Positions 34,985-45,260 of a stretch of DNA of 64,000 nt are shown piece after piece. The stretch is from Microbacterium proteolyticum. Its GTDB lineage: Bacteria > Actinomycetota > Actinomycetes > Actinomycetales > Microbacteriaceae. The stretch lies in assembly GCF_014192415.1 (NCBI RefSeq), contig NZ_JACHXY010000001.1, positions 1,302,001 through 1,366,000 of the forward strand, read 5' to 3'. The notes beneath the pieces are model-generated. The model saw only the letters and a list, made by a program, of their open reading frames with translations, did not search any database and was not told the DNA's origin. Made by a program: the position numbers and the translations under genes. Within the stretch, counting starts at the first letter, position 1. Each line of letters begins with the position of its first letter.

Positions 34985-35802
34985 CAGGCTGCTCCAGTGG
35001 TGAGGGAAAGCGGGGGACCCGCGTCGGTACGGGGCGTGAACGACTCGAAAACGCCGTACGCGATCGCGCGCTCCGAGAAGCCGTAGCGCGGGCTGCAGGT
35101 GGTCATGGTGATGACGCGGTCGGTCGCCTGTACCTGTGGCTGCTGCGGCAGCGGGAGCAAGACGTCAACACCGTCGGGACGCACGTACTCGAGGTTGCGG
35201 TAACGGTAGGTGAACCACCCCTCCTCGGTCTCGACCACGACCGCATCCCCCACACGGAGTGAGGGCAGATCGGCGAAGGGGGCACCGTGGCTGCCCCGGT
35301 GCCCGGCGATGGCGAAGTTGCCGACTTCGCCCGGCATCGCCGTATCGGGGTAATGACCGAGGCCGATCGGGTCGAGGGTGCGCGACGCGCTCACACCGCC
35401 CGCGACGGTGAAGAGGTAGTCGGGACCGAACCGCGGGATGTGAACGACGCCGAAACGCTCGGCGTCACCCGGCTGCTCGAGCGCGGGTGGCTCCGCCGTC
35501 GGAGGACCGGCGGGCTGGTCGGGGGCGGCGGGCGCGGCCGAGGCGCTCGGCGCCGGGAGCTGGGGGTCGGTTGCCCACTGCTGACTCAGCTGTTTGCCCT
35601 CGTCCTTGAACTGGGCGCCGATGATCGCGTCGCCGATCCACAGCTGCCAGACCACGAACAGCAGGACGAGGACCCCGGCCGTAACGAGCAGATCCCCGAT
35701 CACACCGATGACCGAGACGCGTCGACGCGGGGCGGGTGCGGGCGGCGGCGTCGACGCCGCGCGCCGATCACGGCGGGTCAGCGGCTGCGTGTCGGTCTGC
35801 AC
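34984..35802 (-). CDS. srtE: Class E sortase
   Basis: 272 aa. N-terminal membrane helix (about residues 33-55), a Pro/Ala-rich linker and a sortase domain with catalytic H168 (AGHRGSHG), C236 (ITMTTCSP) and R245. Class E sortases of high-GC actinobacteria anchor proteins with LAXTG-type signals to the cell wall. The GTG start is preceded by TAGACT and a 6-nt gap, predicting leaderless transcription. First gene of a three-gene minus-strand unit. Confidence 0.93.
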   Translation of the reverse strand: MQTDTQPLTRRDRRAASTPPPAPAPRRRVSVIGVIGDLLVTAGVLVLLFVVWQLWIGDAIIGAQFKDEGKQLSQQWATDPQLPAPSASAAPAAPDQPAGPPTAEPPALEQPGDAERFGVVHIPRFGPDYLFTVAGGVSASRTLDPIGLGHYPDTAMPGEVGNFAIAGHRGSHGAPFADLPSLRVGDAVVVETEEGWFTYRYRNLEYVRPDGVDVLLPLPQQPQVQATDRVITMTTCSPRYGFSERAIAYGVFESFTPRTDAGPPLSLTTGAA

Positions 35803-35856
35803 GGGGCGAGTCTAGTTCCGTGGGTTCGGTGACCGCTGAGCATTAGACTGTGGCCC

Positions 35857-36096
35857 ATGGCTCGAACTGGCAAAGGCGACGACCCGATCGCAGAACGCAC
35901 CGACGGTAACTCGGCCCCGAACCCGGTGTGGTTCCTCCCCATCATGATCGGCCTCATGCTGGTCGGCCTCGTATGGGTGCTGGTCTTCTATCTCAGCAAC
36001 TCCACGTTCCCGATTCCCGGTATCGGTGCGTGGAACCTCGTCATCGGCTTCGGCATCGCCTTCGTGGGCTTCCTCATGACCACCCGGTGGCGCTGA
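35857..36096 (+). CDS. crgA: CrgA: division (septation) regulator
   Basis: 79 aa with two membrane helices, and the family pattern NPVWFLPIMIGLMLVGLVWVLVFYLS compressed here as N-terminal helix 27-50, followed by GIGAWNLVIGFGIAFVGFLM. CrgA recruits FtsI/PbpA and stabilises the divisome in mycobacteria and delays septation in Streptomyces. TAGACT ends 7 nt before the ATG. Divergent from the sortase. Confidence 0.95.
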   Translation: MARTGKGDDPIAERTDGNSAPNPVWFLPIMIGLMLVGLVWVLVFYLSNSTFPIPGIGAWNLVIGFGIAFVGFLMTTRWR

Positions 36097-36123
36097 CTTA
36101 CACCGGTGTAATTCATCCCCACC

Positions 36124-36144
36124 TGTGGATGAACCTGTGGATAA
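36124..36144. promoter_or_regulatory. Pair of DnaA boxes outside oriC
   Basis: TGTGGATAA (36136-36144) is a perfect DnaA box (TTATCCACA on the minus strand); TGTGGATGA (36124-36132) differs by one base and lies 12 bp away in the same orientation. They fill the short gap between the convergent ends of crgA and the rhomboid gene. Confidence 0.65.
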
Positions 36145-36150
36145 CTCAGA

Positions 36151-37080
36151 TCAGAACAGCACGGCGGGGATCGCCAGAAGTGCGACGAGCGCGACGCCGA
36201 GCCCCACGAGCAGCCCGGTCTGGGCACCGCGCCGCGAAGCACTACGTGTGCGGGCATAGATCAGTCCGACCAGCGCGCCGGTGATCAGGCCGCCCAGGTG
36301 GGCCTGCCAGGAGATCCCCACCGCGGTCAGCGACCCGATGAAGTCGCCCGATCCGATGGCGTTGATGGCCGCGAGCACGAAGGGCCACGCGAAGTTGATC
36401 CCGATGAGGATCCCGATCACCCGGATGTCGGCACCGATGTGCCGCCCGATGACGAGCAGCGCCCCGAACAGCGCGAAGATCGCTCCCGACGCTCCCACCG
36501 TCCAGACACCGGGTGCGAGCAGCGCCACGGCCACCGAGCCGCCGAGCGCGCCCAACAGGTAGAGCACCAGGAATCGGGCCCGGCCGAGCATCGGCTCGAG
36601 ACTTCGCCCGATGAACCACAGCGCCAACATGTTGAGGCCGACGTGGAAGAACCCGCTGTGAACCACCGCGACGGTGAACAGCCGCCACGGTTGCAAGACT
36701 CCCGCCTGGGGCAGCACGAAGATGCTGTTGAAGGCGAGGAGGTTGGAGACCAGACCTCCGACACCGGGGATCAGGCCGATGATGTAGACGAGCCCGGTCA
36801 CGGCGACGATGGCGAGTGTCGCACGCGGTCGGCCTGAAGCGACCACGGTCATCGATCGCGAGCGTGAGCCCCAGCGCCGCTCCGCCTTCTTCTGCGCGGG
36901 CGTCTGAGCGGACTGCTGCCGCGCCATGCACTCGGGGCAGATGACGCCGACGGCGGCGGGGGTACGGCACTCCGAACAGACCGTGCGCATGCACCGCTGG
37001 CAGAGCACGAAGCTTTGCCGGTCAGGATGCCGGTAACAGAAGTTGTCGCTGTTGCGACGGAACTCCTCGGTGGTGGACAC
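36151..37080 (-). CDS. Rhomboid-family intramembrane serine protease
   Basis: 309 aa. The N-terminal 55 residues carry seven cysteines plus a His (CYRHPDR, CQRCMRTVCSEC, CPECM) that form one or two zinc-binding knuckles. The membrane domain has six helices with the catalytic G197-A-S199-G in TVGASGAIFAL and H261 in AHLGGLITG. It cleaves membrane substrates within the bilayer; targets unknown. It lies 18 bp after the cyclophilin gene, in the same direction. Confidence 0.95.
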   Translation of the reverse strand: MSTTEEFRRNSDNFCYRHPDRQSFVLCQRCMRTVCSECRTPAAVGVICPECMARQQSAQTPAQKKAERRWGSRSRSMTVVASGRPRATLAIVAVTGLVYIIGLIPGVGGLVSNLLAFNSIFVLPQAGVLQPWRLFTVAVVHSGFFHVGLNMLALWFIGRSLEPMLGRARFLVLYLLGALGGSVAVALLAPGVWTVGASGAIFALFGALLVIGRHIGADIRVIGILIGINFAWPFVLAAINAIGSGDFIGSLTAVGISWQAHLGGLITGALVGLIYARTRSASRRGAQTGLLVGLGVALVALLAIPAVLF

Positions 37081-37098
37081 CCGCCGCCGCCTGTGAGG

Positions 37099-37656
37099 TC
37101 AGACCGAGACGACGTCGACCGACTGGAGCACGACGGGCTCGATCGGACGGTCGCCGGCGGCGGTGGGGACAGCGGCGATCGCATCGACGACGGCCTTCGA
37201 GGCGTCGTCTGCGACCTCACCGAAGATGGTGTGCTTGCCCTGGAGCCACGGAGTCGGATCGGTGGTGATGAAGAACTGCGAGCCGTTCGTGCCCTCGGGC
37301 TGACCGGTGATGGCGTTGCGGCGGAGGCCAGCGTTCGCCATGGCCAGCTTGTAGGGCTGCGTGAAGTCGAGCTCGGGGCTGATCTCGTCGTTGAAGTTGT
37401 ACCCGGGTCCGCCGACGCCCTGACCGAGCGGGTCGCCGCCCTGGATCATGAAGTTGGGGATGATGCGGTGGAAGATGACGTCCTTGTACAGGGGACCGTC
37501 GCCCTTGGCACCCGTCCCCGGGTTCGTCCACTCCTGCGAGCCATCGGAAAGACCGATGAAGTTGCGGACGGTCCGGGGAGCGTGATCTCCGAACAGGTTG
37601 ACGACGATGTCGCCGTGGTTGGTGTGCAGGGTCGCGACGGCGGTGTGGTTGGCCAT
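37099..37656 (-). CDS. ppiA: Peptidyl-prolyl cis-trans isomerase (cyclophilin)
   Basis: 185-aa cytoplasmic cyclophilin: FHRIIPNFMIQGGDP, GTNGSQFFITT and HTIFGEV are the family's active-site segments, including the Arg, Phe and Gln that contact proline. No signal peptide. This gene sits near gyrA and crgA in many actinobacteria. Start MANHTAVATLHTN at 37656 fits the family. Confidence 0.96.
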   Translation of the reverse strand: MANHTAVATLHTNHGDIVVNLFGDHAPRTVRNFIGLSDGSQEWTNPGTGAKGDGPLYKDVIFHRIIPNFMIQGGDPLGQGVGGPGYNFNDEISPELDFTQPYKLAMANAGLRRNAITGQPEGTNGSQFFITTDPTPWLQGKHTIFGEVADDASKAVVDAIAAVPTAAGDRPIEPVVLQSVDVVSV

Positions 37657-37756
37657 GGGTACATTCTCTCAGAGTTATCTGCAAGGGTCGGCGGGCCGAG
37701 CGGCCCGGTCTGGCAAGATGATCGGACGTACATCCCATCGACAGGGAGGATGAGCC

Positions 37757-38329
37757 GTGGGCCTCAGCCGCAAGAGCAAGAAGGAACTGCGCAAGCTCCA
37801 GAAGCACGCCGCAAAGGTGTGGGAGTCGCAGCAGGTGCTGCTGGGCGAGAGCGGGAAGGTCGCTCGTGAAGCCGGCCACCAGCTCGGTCGCTTCAGCCGC
37901 GAAGATCTCGTCCCCGCCGTACAGGACGGCTACAGCAAGTACGCCGCACCGTACGTCGACAAGAGCGTGAAATACAGCAACCGCTTCCTGAGCAACAAGG
38001 TCGTTCCCGCGGCCGGAGCCGTGGTCGGCGGAGCGATGTCGGTGTGGGATGCCGCGGGCGACACCCGCGACCGCATCGCGAAAGGACGTGGGTTCGAACT
38101 CGACACCCACAAGTACGCCAAGCGTGCCGAGAAGTACAGCAAGCAGGCGTCGAAGCGTCTTGCCAAGAAGCTGCCGTCGCAGCACGACGGCATCGGTGCC
38201 GGTGGCGTCATCGCCATCATCCTGGGTGTTGTGGCCGCCGCCGGCGTCGCGTACGCGGCCTGGCAGACCCTGCGAGCCGACGACGAGCTGTGGGTGGCGG
38301 ACGACCCGCTGCGGGCTCCGGACGCGTGA
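37757..38329 (+). CDS. Conserved basic protein with C-terminal membrane helix, unknown
   Basis: 190 aa. Lys/Arg-rich N terminus (LSRKSKKELRKLQKHAAKV), a middle section with many Tyr/Lys and amphipathic helices (YSKYAAPYVDKSVKYSNRF), a Gly/Ala-rich short hydrophobic patch (about 75-95), and one membrane helix near residues 151-173, then an acidic tail. GTG start with GGGAGG 8 nt upstream. Overlaps the YbaK-like gene by 4 bp (GTGA). I cannot assign a function; the basic part could bind nucleic acid or lipid headgroups. Confidence 0.75.
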   Translation: MGLSRKSKKELRKLQKHAAKVWESQQVLLGESGKVAREAGHQLGRFSREDLVPAVQDGYSKYAAPYVDKSVKYSNRFLSNKVVPAAGAVVGGAMSVWDAAGDTRDRIAKGRGFELDTHKYAKRAEKYSKQASKRLAKKLPSQHDGIGAGGVIAIILGVVAAAGVAYAAWQTLRADDELWVADDPLRAPDA

Positions 38330-38799
38330 GCGATCCCACCACAAGAGTCAGAGAGGCCGCGCGTGAGCGCGGCCTCTCTGTCGATGTCCGTGAGCGTCCC
38401 GCGGCATCCAGCCTCGATGAGGCGGCCGAGTTGCTCGGCATCCCCTCGGCGTCCGTCGTCAAGACGCTCGTCGTCAAGCGGTCCGACGACACCTATCTCT
38501 TCGCCCTCGTTCCCGGCGATCGCGCGATCTCGTGGCCCAAGCTCCGCGCCGTGGTGGGCGTGAACAAGCTCCGCCTTCCCGATCCGGAGTTGGCTCTCGC
38601 GGCGACGGGCTACGAACGTGGCACCATCGTGCCCATCGGTAGCTCCACCGCGTGGCCCGTCTACGCCGACGAACGCATCGTGGGCTCCCGCATCGCCATG
38701 GGCGCCGGTGCGCACGGATACAGCCTGTTCGTCGACGCCGATGACCTGATCGCCGCGTACGACGCGGTCGTCGCCGACATCACGTCCGACCGCGCCTGA
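38326..38799 (+). CDS. YbaK/EbsC-like aminoacyl-tRNA deacylase
   Basis: 157 aa with the YbaK fold: ELLGIPSASVVKTLVVK (catalytic Lys), LFALVPGDRAISWPKL and the Gly-rich GSSTAWPVYADERIV near the end. Members hydrolyse mischarged Cys- or Ala-tRNA(Pro). The GTG start overlaps the upstream stop (GTGA). Exact substrate not determinable. Confidence 0.9.
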   Translation: MSDPTTRVREAARERGLSVDVRERPAASSLDEAAELLGIPSASVVKTLVVKRSDDTYLFALVPGDRAISWPKLRAVVGVNKLRLPDPELALAATGYERGTIVPIGSSTAWPVYADERIVGSRIAMGAGAHGYSLFVDADDLIAAYDAVVADITSDRA

Positions 38800-38805
38800 G
38801 AAGCG

Positions 38806-39234
38806 TCAGGTCCGCAGGCCCGCCATCCGCAACGCGATGTCGACCAACTGCACCCGGCGCAGTCTTCTGGCCGCCCCCAGCGTGAACCACTCCGCTCGGT
38901 CGGTCGAGCCGTCCGTCTCGTTGCGGAGCCGGCCCCCCACGATCCGCGCGCGGTACACGATGCGCAGAGTGTGCAGCGGGCCGGACGAATCATCGGCCAG
39001 ACGCGCTTCGGCGGGGATGACCCGCGAATGGATGCCGAGCAAGTCACCCACCGAGACCCGGAACCCGGTCTCCTCCCGCACCTCACGGCGCACCGCCTGC
39101 ACGGGGTCCTCTCCCGCCTCGAGCCCGCCACCGGGCAGCGTCCACGCGGCGCGTCGTCCGTCGATCCAGTGAGCGAGCAGCACGCGATCGTCGGCGTCGG
39201 TGACGACGGCGTACGCGGCGACCCGCATGTCCAT
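38806..39234 (-). CDS. NUDIX hydrolase
   Basis: 142 aa. Nudix box: GGGLEAGED...REVREETGF fits Gx5Ex7REUxEExGU (about residues 35-57). It hydrolyses nucleoside-diphosphate-linked compounds; substrate unknown (MutT-like housecleaning is plausible). The start at 39234 is supported by TAGAGT and a 6-nt gap (leaderless). Convergent with the YbaK-like gene, only 6 bp apart. Confidence 0.9.
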   Translation of the reverse strand: MDMRVAAYAVVTDADDRVLLAHWIDGRRAAWTLPGGGLEAGEDPVQAVRREVREETGFRVSVGDLLGIHSRVIPAEARLADDSSGPLHTLRIVYRARIVGGRLRNETDGSTDRAEWFTLGAARRLRRVQLVDIALRMAGLRT

Positions 39235-39260
39235 GACCAGACTCTAGCGAAGTGAAAAGC

Positions 39261-39290
39261 GAAGAGCCGGTCCTCATGGACCGGCTCTTC
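39261..39290 (-). terminator. Terminator of the tRNA-Ile/tRNA-Ala unit
   Basis: Perfect 13-bp stem GAAGAGCCGGTCC / GGACCGGCTCTTC with a 4-nt loop, 7 nt after tRNA-Ala on the minus strand and followed by GCTTTTCACTT. Confidence 0.85.
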
Positions 39291-39297
39291 GATGTTG

Positions 39298-39370
39298 TGG
39301 AGCCTAGGAGATTCGAACTCCTGACATCCTGCTTGCAAAGCAGGCGCTCTACCAGCTGAGCTAAGGCCCC
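39298..39370 (-). tRNA. tRNA-Ala (anticodon TGC)
   Basis: 73-nt tRNA on the minus strand. Acceptor GGGGCCT/AGGCTCC, D-arm GCTC...GAGC, anticodon stem CCTGC/GCAGG around TTTGCAA (TGC), T-loop TTCGAAT. CCA not encoded. 13 nt after tRNA-Ile in one transcript. Confidence 0.96.
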
Positions 39371-39383
39371 GCGAGGGAAGGGG

Positions 39384-39457
39384 TGGGGCTACCAGGACTT
39401 GAACCTGGGACCTCTTCATTATCAGTGAAGCGCTCTAACCGCCTGAGCTATAGCCCC
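39384..39457 (-). tRNA. tRNA-Ile (anticodon GAT)
   Basis: 74-nt tRNA on the minus strand. Acceptor GGGGCTA/TAGCCCC, anticodon stem CTTCA/TGAAG around CTGATAA (GAT), T-loop TTCAAGT. CCA not encoded. The Ile-Ala tandem downstream of gyrA is a conserved actinobacterial arrangement. Confidence 0.96.
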
Positions 39458-39525
39458 GTCTCGCTGACGTGATCACGTCAACCTCGAAGACTTTACCGGA
39501 ATCCCGAGGTTTTCACGAATCGACG

Positions 39526-39927
39526 TCAGTTCGAGGTGAACCCGACGAGCAGGCCGCCCGTCACCTTCACCGCGAGGTTGTAGATCCCCGCAGTGACGGC
39601 ACCGAGTACCGTCACGACGACGAGGTTCAGGATGGCGATGATCGCCGCGAACGCCATCACCTGGGGCAGTCCGACGTACTGCGACAGCGTTGCGCCACCG
39701 TCGGTGAAGCTGGTGAAGAACTCGTCGAGCCGCGGCAGGAGGGTTGCCGCGACGACCAGGTACAGCAGGAAGTACGAGACCACGGTGACGATGGCCAGGG
39801 CCACCGCGGCGAGGAACGACAGCTTCACGGCCGACCAGAAGTCGATGTAGACCAGGCGCAGTCGCACCTGCTTGGCCGGGGTCTTGTGAGTCGACTTCTT
39901 CGCAAGCTTGTCAGCTACCGTGCTCAT
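39526..39927 (-). CDS. DUF3566 transmembrane protein
   Basis: 133 aa with two membrane helices (about residues 35-60 and 90-118) and a Lys-rich N terminus. It matches the DUF3566 family that follows gyrA in most actinobacteria; function unknown. ATG overlaps the gyrA stop by 4 bp, so it is translated with gyrase. Confidence 0.92.
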   Translation of the reverse strand: MSTVADKLAKKSTHKTPAKQVRLRLVYIDFWSAVKLSFLAAVALAIVTVVSYFLLYLVVAATLLPRLDEFFTSFTDGGATLSQYVGLPQVMAFAAIIAILNLVVVTVLGAVTAGIYNLAVKVTGGLLVGFTSN

Positions 39928-42554
39928 GCGTCAGTACTTTCCTCAGGGGTCTCGGGAGCGGAGGCGTCGGCCTCATCCGCAGGGGATGCGGGGGGCTCCG
40001 TGGTCGTCTCCGTCGTCTCGGCCAGGTTCCGCTCGGCGTTGCGGGCGATCGCGATGATGCGATCGTCGCCACCGGCCCGGGCGAATACGACACCCATCGT
40101 GTCGCGTCCCTTGGCGGGCACCTCGGCCACGGAGGAGCGTACCACCTTGCCGCTGGCAAGAACCACGAGGACCTCGTCGCCCTCGGACACCATCATCCCG
40201 CCCGCGAGGACACCGCGATCATCGGTCAGACGCGCCACCTTGATACCCAGTCCGCCGCGGTTCTGCATGCGGTACTCGGTGACAGCGGTGCGCTTGGCGT
40301 AGCCGCCCTCGGTCACCACGAAGACGAATTCGTCATCCTTGGCGACGGATGCCGAGAGCAGACTGTCTCCCTCGCGGAAGTCCATGCCCTTCACGCCCGA
40401 GGTGGACCGACCCATGGGTCGCAGCGCGCTGTCGGTGGCGGAGAAGCGCAGCGACATTCCCAGGCGGCTGATGAGGAGGATGTCGTCGCCCTCGTCGACC
40501 AGCATCGCGCTGACCAGCTCGTCGGCGCCGCCCTGCTCGGTTTCGTCTCCGTCTTCCGAGACCTGACCGCGGAGCTTGATGGCGATCACGCCGCCCTGAC
40601 GGTTGGTGTCGTACTCGGACAGACGCGTCTTCTTGACCAGGCCGGCGCGCGTGGCGAGGACCAGGTAGGTCGAGACCTCGTAGTCGCGGATGTCGAGGAT
40701 CTGGGCGATCTCCTCATCGGGCTGCAGCGCCAGCAGGTTCGCGACGTGCTGGCCCTTGGCATCCCGTCCGGCTTCGGGAACCTCGTAAGCCTTGGAACGG
40801 TAGACGCGGCCCTTGTTGGTGAAGAACAGCAGCCAATGGTGCGTGGTGGTGACGAAGAAGTGCTCGACGACGTCGTCGGCGCGCAGCTGCGCACCCTTCA
40901 CGCCCTTGCCGCCGCGATGCTGCGACCGGTAGTTGTCGCTGCGCGTGCGCTTGATGTACCCGTCACGCGTGACGGTGACGACCATCTCCTCTTCGGCGAT
41001 GAGGTCTTCGATCGAGACGTCGCCGTCGAAGCCGTGCAGGATCTCGGTGCGACGGTCGTCGCCGAACCGGTCGGTGATCGCCGTGAGCTCGTCGCGGATG
41101 ATGGTGCGCTGACGGCCGGGGGTGGCGAGGATGTCGTTATAGTCGGCGATCCGCGCCTCGAGCTCGGTCGCCTCGTCGACGATCTTCTGGCGCTCCAGTG
41201 CCGCCAGACGCCGCAGCTGCATGTCGAGGATGGCCTGCGCCTGGATGTCGTCGATGTCGAGGAGCGTCTGCAGACCCTCGTTGGCATCCTGGGCCGTCGG
41301 CGAGCGACGGATGAGCGCGATGACGTCGTCGAGAGCGTCGAGCGCCTTGAGGTAGCCGCGCAGGATGTGCATGCGCTCTTCGGCCTTGCGCAGGCGGTAC
41401 CGCGTGCGGCGGACGATGACCTCGACCTGGTGGTCGATCCACAGGCTGATGAAGCCGTCGAGTGACAGCGTGCGGGGCACACCGTCGACGATCGCCAGCA
41501 TGTTGGCGCCGAAGTTCTCCTGCAGCTGGGTGTGCTTGTAGAGGTTGTTCAGCACGACCTTGGCCACGGCGTCGCGCTTGAGCACGACGACCAGGCGCTG
41601 ACCGGTACGACCGGAGCTCTCGTCGCGGATGTCGGCGACGCCGGTGATCTTTCCCTCGCGAGCGAGGTCGCCGATCTTGACCGCGACGTTGTCGGGGTTG
41701 ACCTGGTAGGGGAGTTCGGTGATCACCAGGCACGTGCGGCCCTGGATCTCTTCGATGTTGACCACCGCACGCATCGTGATCGAGCCGCGACCCGTACGGT
41801 ACGCGTCTTTGATGCCGCGCGTTCCGAGGATCTGCGCGCGCGTGGGGAAGTCGGGGCCGGGGATGCGCTGCATGAGCGCCTCGAGGAGTTCCTCACGCGT
41901 GGCATCCGGGTTCTCCAGGGCCCACAGCGCGCCGGACGAGACCTCGCGGAGGTTGTGCGGCGGGATGTTCGTCGCCATACCGACGGCGATGCCCACCGAA
42001 CCGTTGACGAGCAGGTTGGGGAAGCGCGCCGGCAGGACCGTCGGCTCCTGGGTCTGACCGTCGTAGTTGTCCTCGAAGTCGACCGTCTCTTCTTCGATGT
42101 CGCGCACCATCTCGAGCGCGAGAGGGGCCATCTTCGTCTCGGTGTAACGCGGCGCGGCCGCGCCCTGGTTGCCGGGGGAGCCGAAGTTGCCCTGACCCAG
42201 CGCGAGCGGGTAGCGCAGCGACCACGGCTGGACGAGGCGCACGAGAGCGTCGTAGATGGGGGCGTCACCGTGCGGGTGGTAGTGCCCCATGACCTCGCCG
42301 ACGACGCGAGCGCACTTCGAGAACGACTTGTCGGGACGGAAGCCGCCGTCGTACATGCCGTAGATCACGCGGCGGTGCACCGGCTTGAGTCCGTCGCGCA
42401 CGTCGGGCAGAGCGCGCCCGACGATGACGCTCATCGCGTAGTCGAGGTAGCTCCGCTGCATCTCGAGCTGCAGGTCGACCTGGTCGATCTTGCCGTGATT
42501 GTGAGCGGCTTCTTCCGGCGCTCGGGGGGGCTCGGGAGTGGTGTCGTCAGCCAT
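39924..42554 (-). CDS. gyrA: DNA gyrase subunit A
   Basis: 876 aa. The breakage-reunion domain has catalytic Y137 (AAAPRYTET); the C-terminal beta-pinwheel includes the GyrA box region QHRGGKG (in [13 protein letters not shown]). An acidic tail rich in Glu, Thr and Ala ends the protein. In the quinolone-resistance-determining region the sequence is HGDAPIYD: Ala98 and Pro99 stand where M. tuberculosis has Ala90 and Ser91; D102 is conserved. GyrA with GyrB introduces negative supercoils. Confidence 0.98.
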   Translation of the reverse strand: MADDTTPEPPRAPEEAAHNHGKIDQVDLQLEMQRSYLDYAMSVIVGRALPDVRDGLKPVHRRVIYGMYDGGFRPDKSFSKCARVVGEVMGHYHPHGDAPIYDALVRLVQPWSLRYPLALGQGNFGSPGNQGAAAPRYTETKMAPLALEMVRDIEEETVDFEDNYDGQTQEPTVLPARFPNLLVNGSVGIAVGMATNIPPHNLREVSSGALWALENPDATREELLEALMQRIPGPDFPTRAQILGTRGIKDAYRTGRGSITMRAVVNIEEIQGRTCLVITELPYQVNPDNVAVKIGDLAREGKITGVADIRDESSGRTGQRLVVVLKRDAVAKVVLNNLYKHTQLQENFGANMLAIVDGVPRTLSLDGFISLWIDHQVEVIVRRTRYRLRKAEERMHILRGYLKALDALDDVIALIRRSPTAQDANEGLQTLLDIDDIQAQAILDMQLRRLAALERQKIVDEATELEARIADYNDILATPGRQRTIIRDELTAITDRFGDDRRTEILHGFDGDVSIEDLIAEEEMVVTVTRDGYIKRTRSDNYRSQHRGGKGVKGAQLRADDVVEHFFVTTTHHWLLFFTNKGRVYRSKAYEVPEAGRDAKGQHVANLLALQPDEEIAQILDIRDYEVSTYLVLATRAGLVKKTRLSEYDTNRQGGVIAIKLRGQVSEDGDETEQGGADELVSAMLVDEGDDILLISRLGMSLRFSATDSALRPMGRSTSGVKGMDFREGDSLLSASVAKDDEFVFVVTEGGYAKRTAVTEYRMQNRGGLGIKVARLTDDRGVLAGGMMVSEGDEVLVVLASGKVVRSSVAEVPAKGRDTMGVVFARAGGDDRIIAIARNAERNLAETTETTTEPPASPADEADASAPETPEESTDA

Positions 42555-42615
42555 GTCTTCTCAGTTCCGTAGTGCGTGCGTCGTCTGTCGGTGCCGTGGG
42601 GTCGCGTCGGCGCGA

Positions 42616-44652
42616 TCAGATGTCGAGGAAGCGGACGTCTTTGGCATTGCGCTGGATGAACGTACGACGCGACTCGACGTCTTCGCCCATGAGCACCGAG
42701 AAGATCTCGTCGGCCGAGGCGGCGTCATCGATCGTGACCTGCTTGAGCGTGCGGGTCTCGGGGTCCATCGTGGTCTCCCACAGCTCGTGGTCGTTCATCT
42801 CGCCGAGACCCTTGTAGCGCTGGATGCCGTTGTCTTTGGGAATGCGGCGTCCGGAAGCCTGTCCGTCGACGAGCATCGCGTCGCGTTCGCGGTCGCTGTA
42901 GGCGTACTCGTGCGGGTGGTTCGACCACTTGAGGCGATAGAGCGGCGGCTGAGCGAGGTAGACGTAGCCCGCCTCGATGAGTCCGCGCATATAGCGGAAC
43001 AGCAGCGTCAGCAGCAGCGTGGTGATGTGCTGGCCGTCGACATCGGCATCGGCCATGAGGACGATCTTGTGGTAGCGCGCCTTGGCCATATCGAAGTCCT
43101 CGCCGATACCCGTGCCGAAGGCCTGGATCATCGCCTGGACCTCTTTGTTGCCGAGGGCGCGATCGAGGCGGGCACGCTCGACGTTGAGGATCTTGCCGCG
43201 CAACGCCAGGATCGCCTGGGTGTGCGGGTCGCGGCCCTGCACCGCCGAGCCACCGGCCGAGTCACCCTCGACGAGGAAGATCTCGCTGATCGAGGGGTCC
43301 TTCGAGGTGCAGTCCTTGAGCTTGTCGGGCATCGCGGCCGACTCGAACACGCTCTTGCGGCGTGCGGTCTCACGCGCCTTGCGGGCGGCGAGGCGGGCGG
43401 TCGCTGCATCGATCGCCTTACGGATGATGTTCTTCGCTTGGCCCGGATTGCGGTCGAACCAGTCGCCGAGCTTGTCGCCGACGACCTTCTGCACGTACGC
43501 GCGAGCCTCGGTGTTGCCGAGCTTGGTCTTGGTCTGGCCCTCGAACTGCGGCTCGGACAGCTTGACCGAGATGACGGCGGTCAGACCCTCGCGGATGTCG
43601 TCGCCGGTGAGGTTGTCGTCCTTCTCTTTGAGGAGGTTGTTCGCACGCGCGTAGCGGTTGACGAGCGTCGTCAGTGCGGCACGGAAACCCTCTTCGTGAG
43701 TTCCACCTTCGTGGGTGTTGATGGTGTTGGCGTAGGTGAAGACGTTCTCGGTGTACGCCGTGGTCCACTGCATCGCCAGTTCGAGCGCGATCTTGCGATC
43801 GGTGTCCTCGGACTCGACCTCGATGATCTCGTCGTTGACGACGTCGGCCTTGCGCACGCGGTTCAGGTGCTCGACGTAGTCGACCAGACCGCGCTCGTAG
43901 AGGAACGAGTCGTGCCGCGGCGCCGTCACCTCTTCGCCGGGCTCCCCCTCGGTCACGATCGACTGAGGGCGCTCGTCGCGCAGGCTGATGCGGAGTCCCT
44001 TGTTGAGGAACGCCATCTGCTGGAAGCGCGTGCGCAGCGTGTCGTAATCGAAGTCGACGGTGTCGAAGATCGTGGCATCCGGCCAGAAGGTGATCGTGGT
44101 GCCCGTCTTGTCGCTCTCCTCCTCTTTCGCGAGGGGGGCGAGCGGCACGCCGCCGTCACGGAACGACTGGCGCCACACGTGACCCTGACGCTCGACCTCG
44201 ACCTCGAGGCGCGTCGACAGGGCGTTCACGACGGAGGAGCCGACGCCGTGCAGACCGCCCGACACCGCGTAGCCGCCGCCGCCGAACTTGCCGCCGGCGT
44301 GCAGGACGGTCAGCACGACCTCGACGGTCGACTTGCCCTCTGTACGGTGCATGTCGACAGGGATGCCACGGCCGTTGTCGATCACACGGACGGCACCGTC
44401 GCTGAGGATCGTGACGTCGATCGTGTCGCAGTAGCCGGCGAGGGCCTCGTCGACGGAGTTGTCGACGATCTCTTGCACGAGGTGGTGAAGTCCGCGCTCA
44501 CCGGTGGACCCGATGTACATGCCGGGGCGCTTGCGAACGGCCTCGAGCCCCTCGAGCACCTGGATTTCGTCTGCCCCGTACTCGTTGGGAACCTTCGCGG
44601 GGGTGGTCGCTTCGGGTTCCTCGGAAACGCTGTCGGGGTTTTCGGACGTCAT
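42616..44652 (-). CDS. gyrB: DNA gyrase subunit B
   Basis: 678 aa. GHKL ATPase motifs ([38 protein letters not shown]) and TOPRIM motifs ([19 protein letters not shown]) are intact; ends [14 protein letters not shown], a typical GyrB C terminus. The start at 44652 (MTSENPD) is chosen because GGAG lies 13 nt upstream; the frame is open to 45072 without conserved residues, and ATG 44691 is an alternative. Confidence 0.97.
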   Translation of the reverse strand: MTSENPDSVSEEPEATTPAKVPNEYGADEIQVLEGLEAVRKRPGMYIGSTGERGLHHLVQEIVDNSVDEALAGYCDTIDVTILSDGAVRVIDNGRGIPVDMHRTEGKSTVEVVLTVLHAGGKFGGGGYAVSGGLHGVGSSVVNALSTRLEVEVERQGHVWRQSFRDGGVPLAPLAKEEESDKTGTTITFWPDATIFDTVDFDYDTLRTRFQQMAFLNKGLRISLRDERPQSIVTEGEPGEEVTAPRHDSFLYERGLVDYVEHLNRVRKADVVNDEIIEVESEDTDRKIALELAMQWTTAYTENVFTYANTINTHEGGTHEEGFRAALTTLVNRYARANNLLKEKDDNLTGDDIREGLTAVISVKLSEPQFEGQTKTKLGNTEARAYVQKVVGDKLGDWFDRNPGQAKNIIRKAIDAATARLAARKARETARRKSVFESAAMPDKLKDCTSKDPSISEIFLVEGDSAGGSAVQGRDPHTQAILALRGKILNVERARLDRALGNKEVQAMIQAFGTGIGEDFDMAKARYHKIVLMADADVDGQHITTLLLTLLFRYMRGLIEAGYVYLAQPPLYRLKWSNHPHEYAYSDRERDAMLVDGQASGRRIPKDNGIQRYKGLGEMNDHELWETTMDPETRTLKQVTIDDAASADEIFSVLMGEDVESRRTFIQRNAKDVRFLDI

Positions 44653-44771
44653 GAGTGAACGCGCTCCAGATTGATTCGTCGGAGTCTCCATCTTACCGCG
44701 CGACGGTCCTCGAAATGGCGTGTACGCCCCTACGCGGGGATAAATCGCGTCGGGTCGGGATCGACCGTGAC

Positions 44772-45260
44772 CTAGCCGTAGGTATCGCGCGGACCGCGGC
44801 CTGGAACGGCTCTGGGCCCCCATTTCCAGGAGGGGACGTCCGGCCCTACGAAGCGGATCGCTTCGACCCCCGCTTCGGGGAAACGTCTGAGGACCTCCGA
44901 CAGGATGTGCGCGCGCATGAGCTGAAGCTGTTTCGCCCACGCGGTGGAGTCGGCCTGGACAGTGAGCGTGCCGGCATCCAGGGCCACCGGGCGGGTGTGT
45001 GCGGCAGTGTCGGCTCCCGCGACTTCGTCCCACGTGCGCACGAGGTCCTCGCGCGACAGCTGAGCCTCCCACCCGGCCGAATGGGTGAGCGCAGACAGGA
45101 CGTCGCCGAGACCGCGCGGGTCGCGCCCGGGTGTGAAGGGGGCGTTCTCCCCGTCATCCGCACGCCGCCGGCGCTTCTTCTTCCGATAGGGCGTCGGCTC
45201 GAGTCCCCGCAGCCGCAGGTACGTCGACATCGTCTCGGGCAGTTCGGGTTCGTCACTCAT
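44772..45260 (-). CDS. DUF721 (DciA-like) protein
   Basis: 162 aa. The DUF721 domain (about residues 45-150) includes [29 protein letters not shown] as a continuous conserved block (W to V, about 64-92) and the following [16 protein letters not shown]. DciA proteins load or assist the replicative helicase in bacteria lacking DnaC/DnaI; actinobacterial members between recF and gyrB belong to this family. A basic patch KKKRRRR follows the N terminus. Overlaps the recF end by 8 bp. Confidence 0.88.
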   Translation of the reverse strand: MSDEPELPETMSTYLRLRGLEPTPYRKKKRRRRADDGENAPFTPGRDPRGLGDVLSALTHSAGWEAQLSREDLVRTWDEVAGADTAAHTRPVALDAGTLTVQADSTAWAKQLQLMRAHILSEVLRRFPEAGVEAIRFVGPDVPSWKWGPRAVPGRGPRDTYG

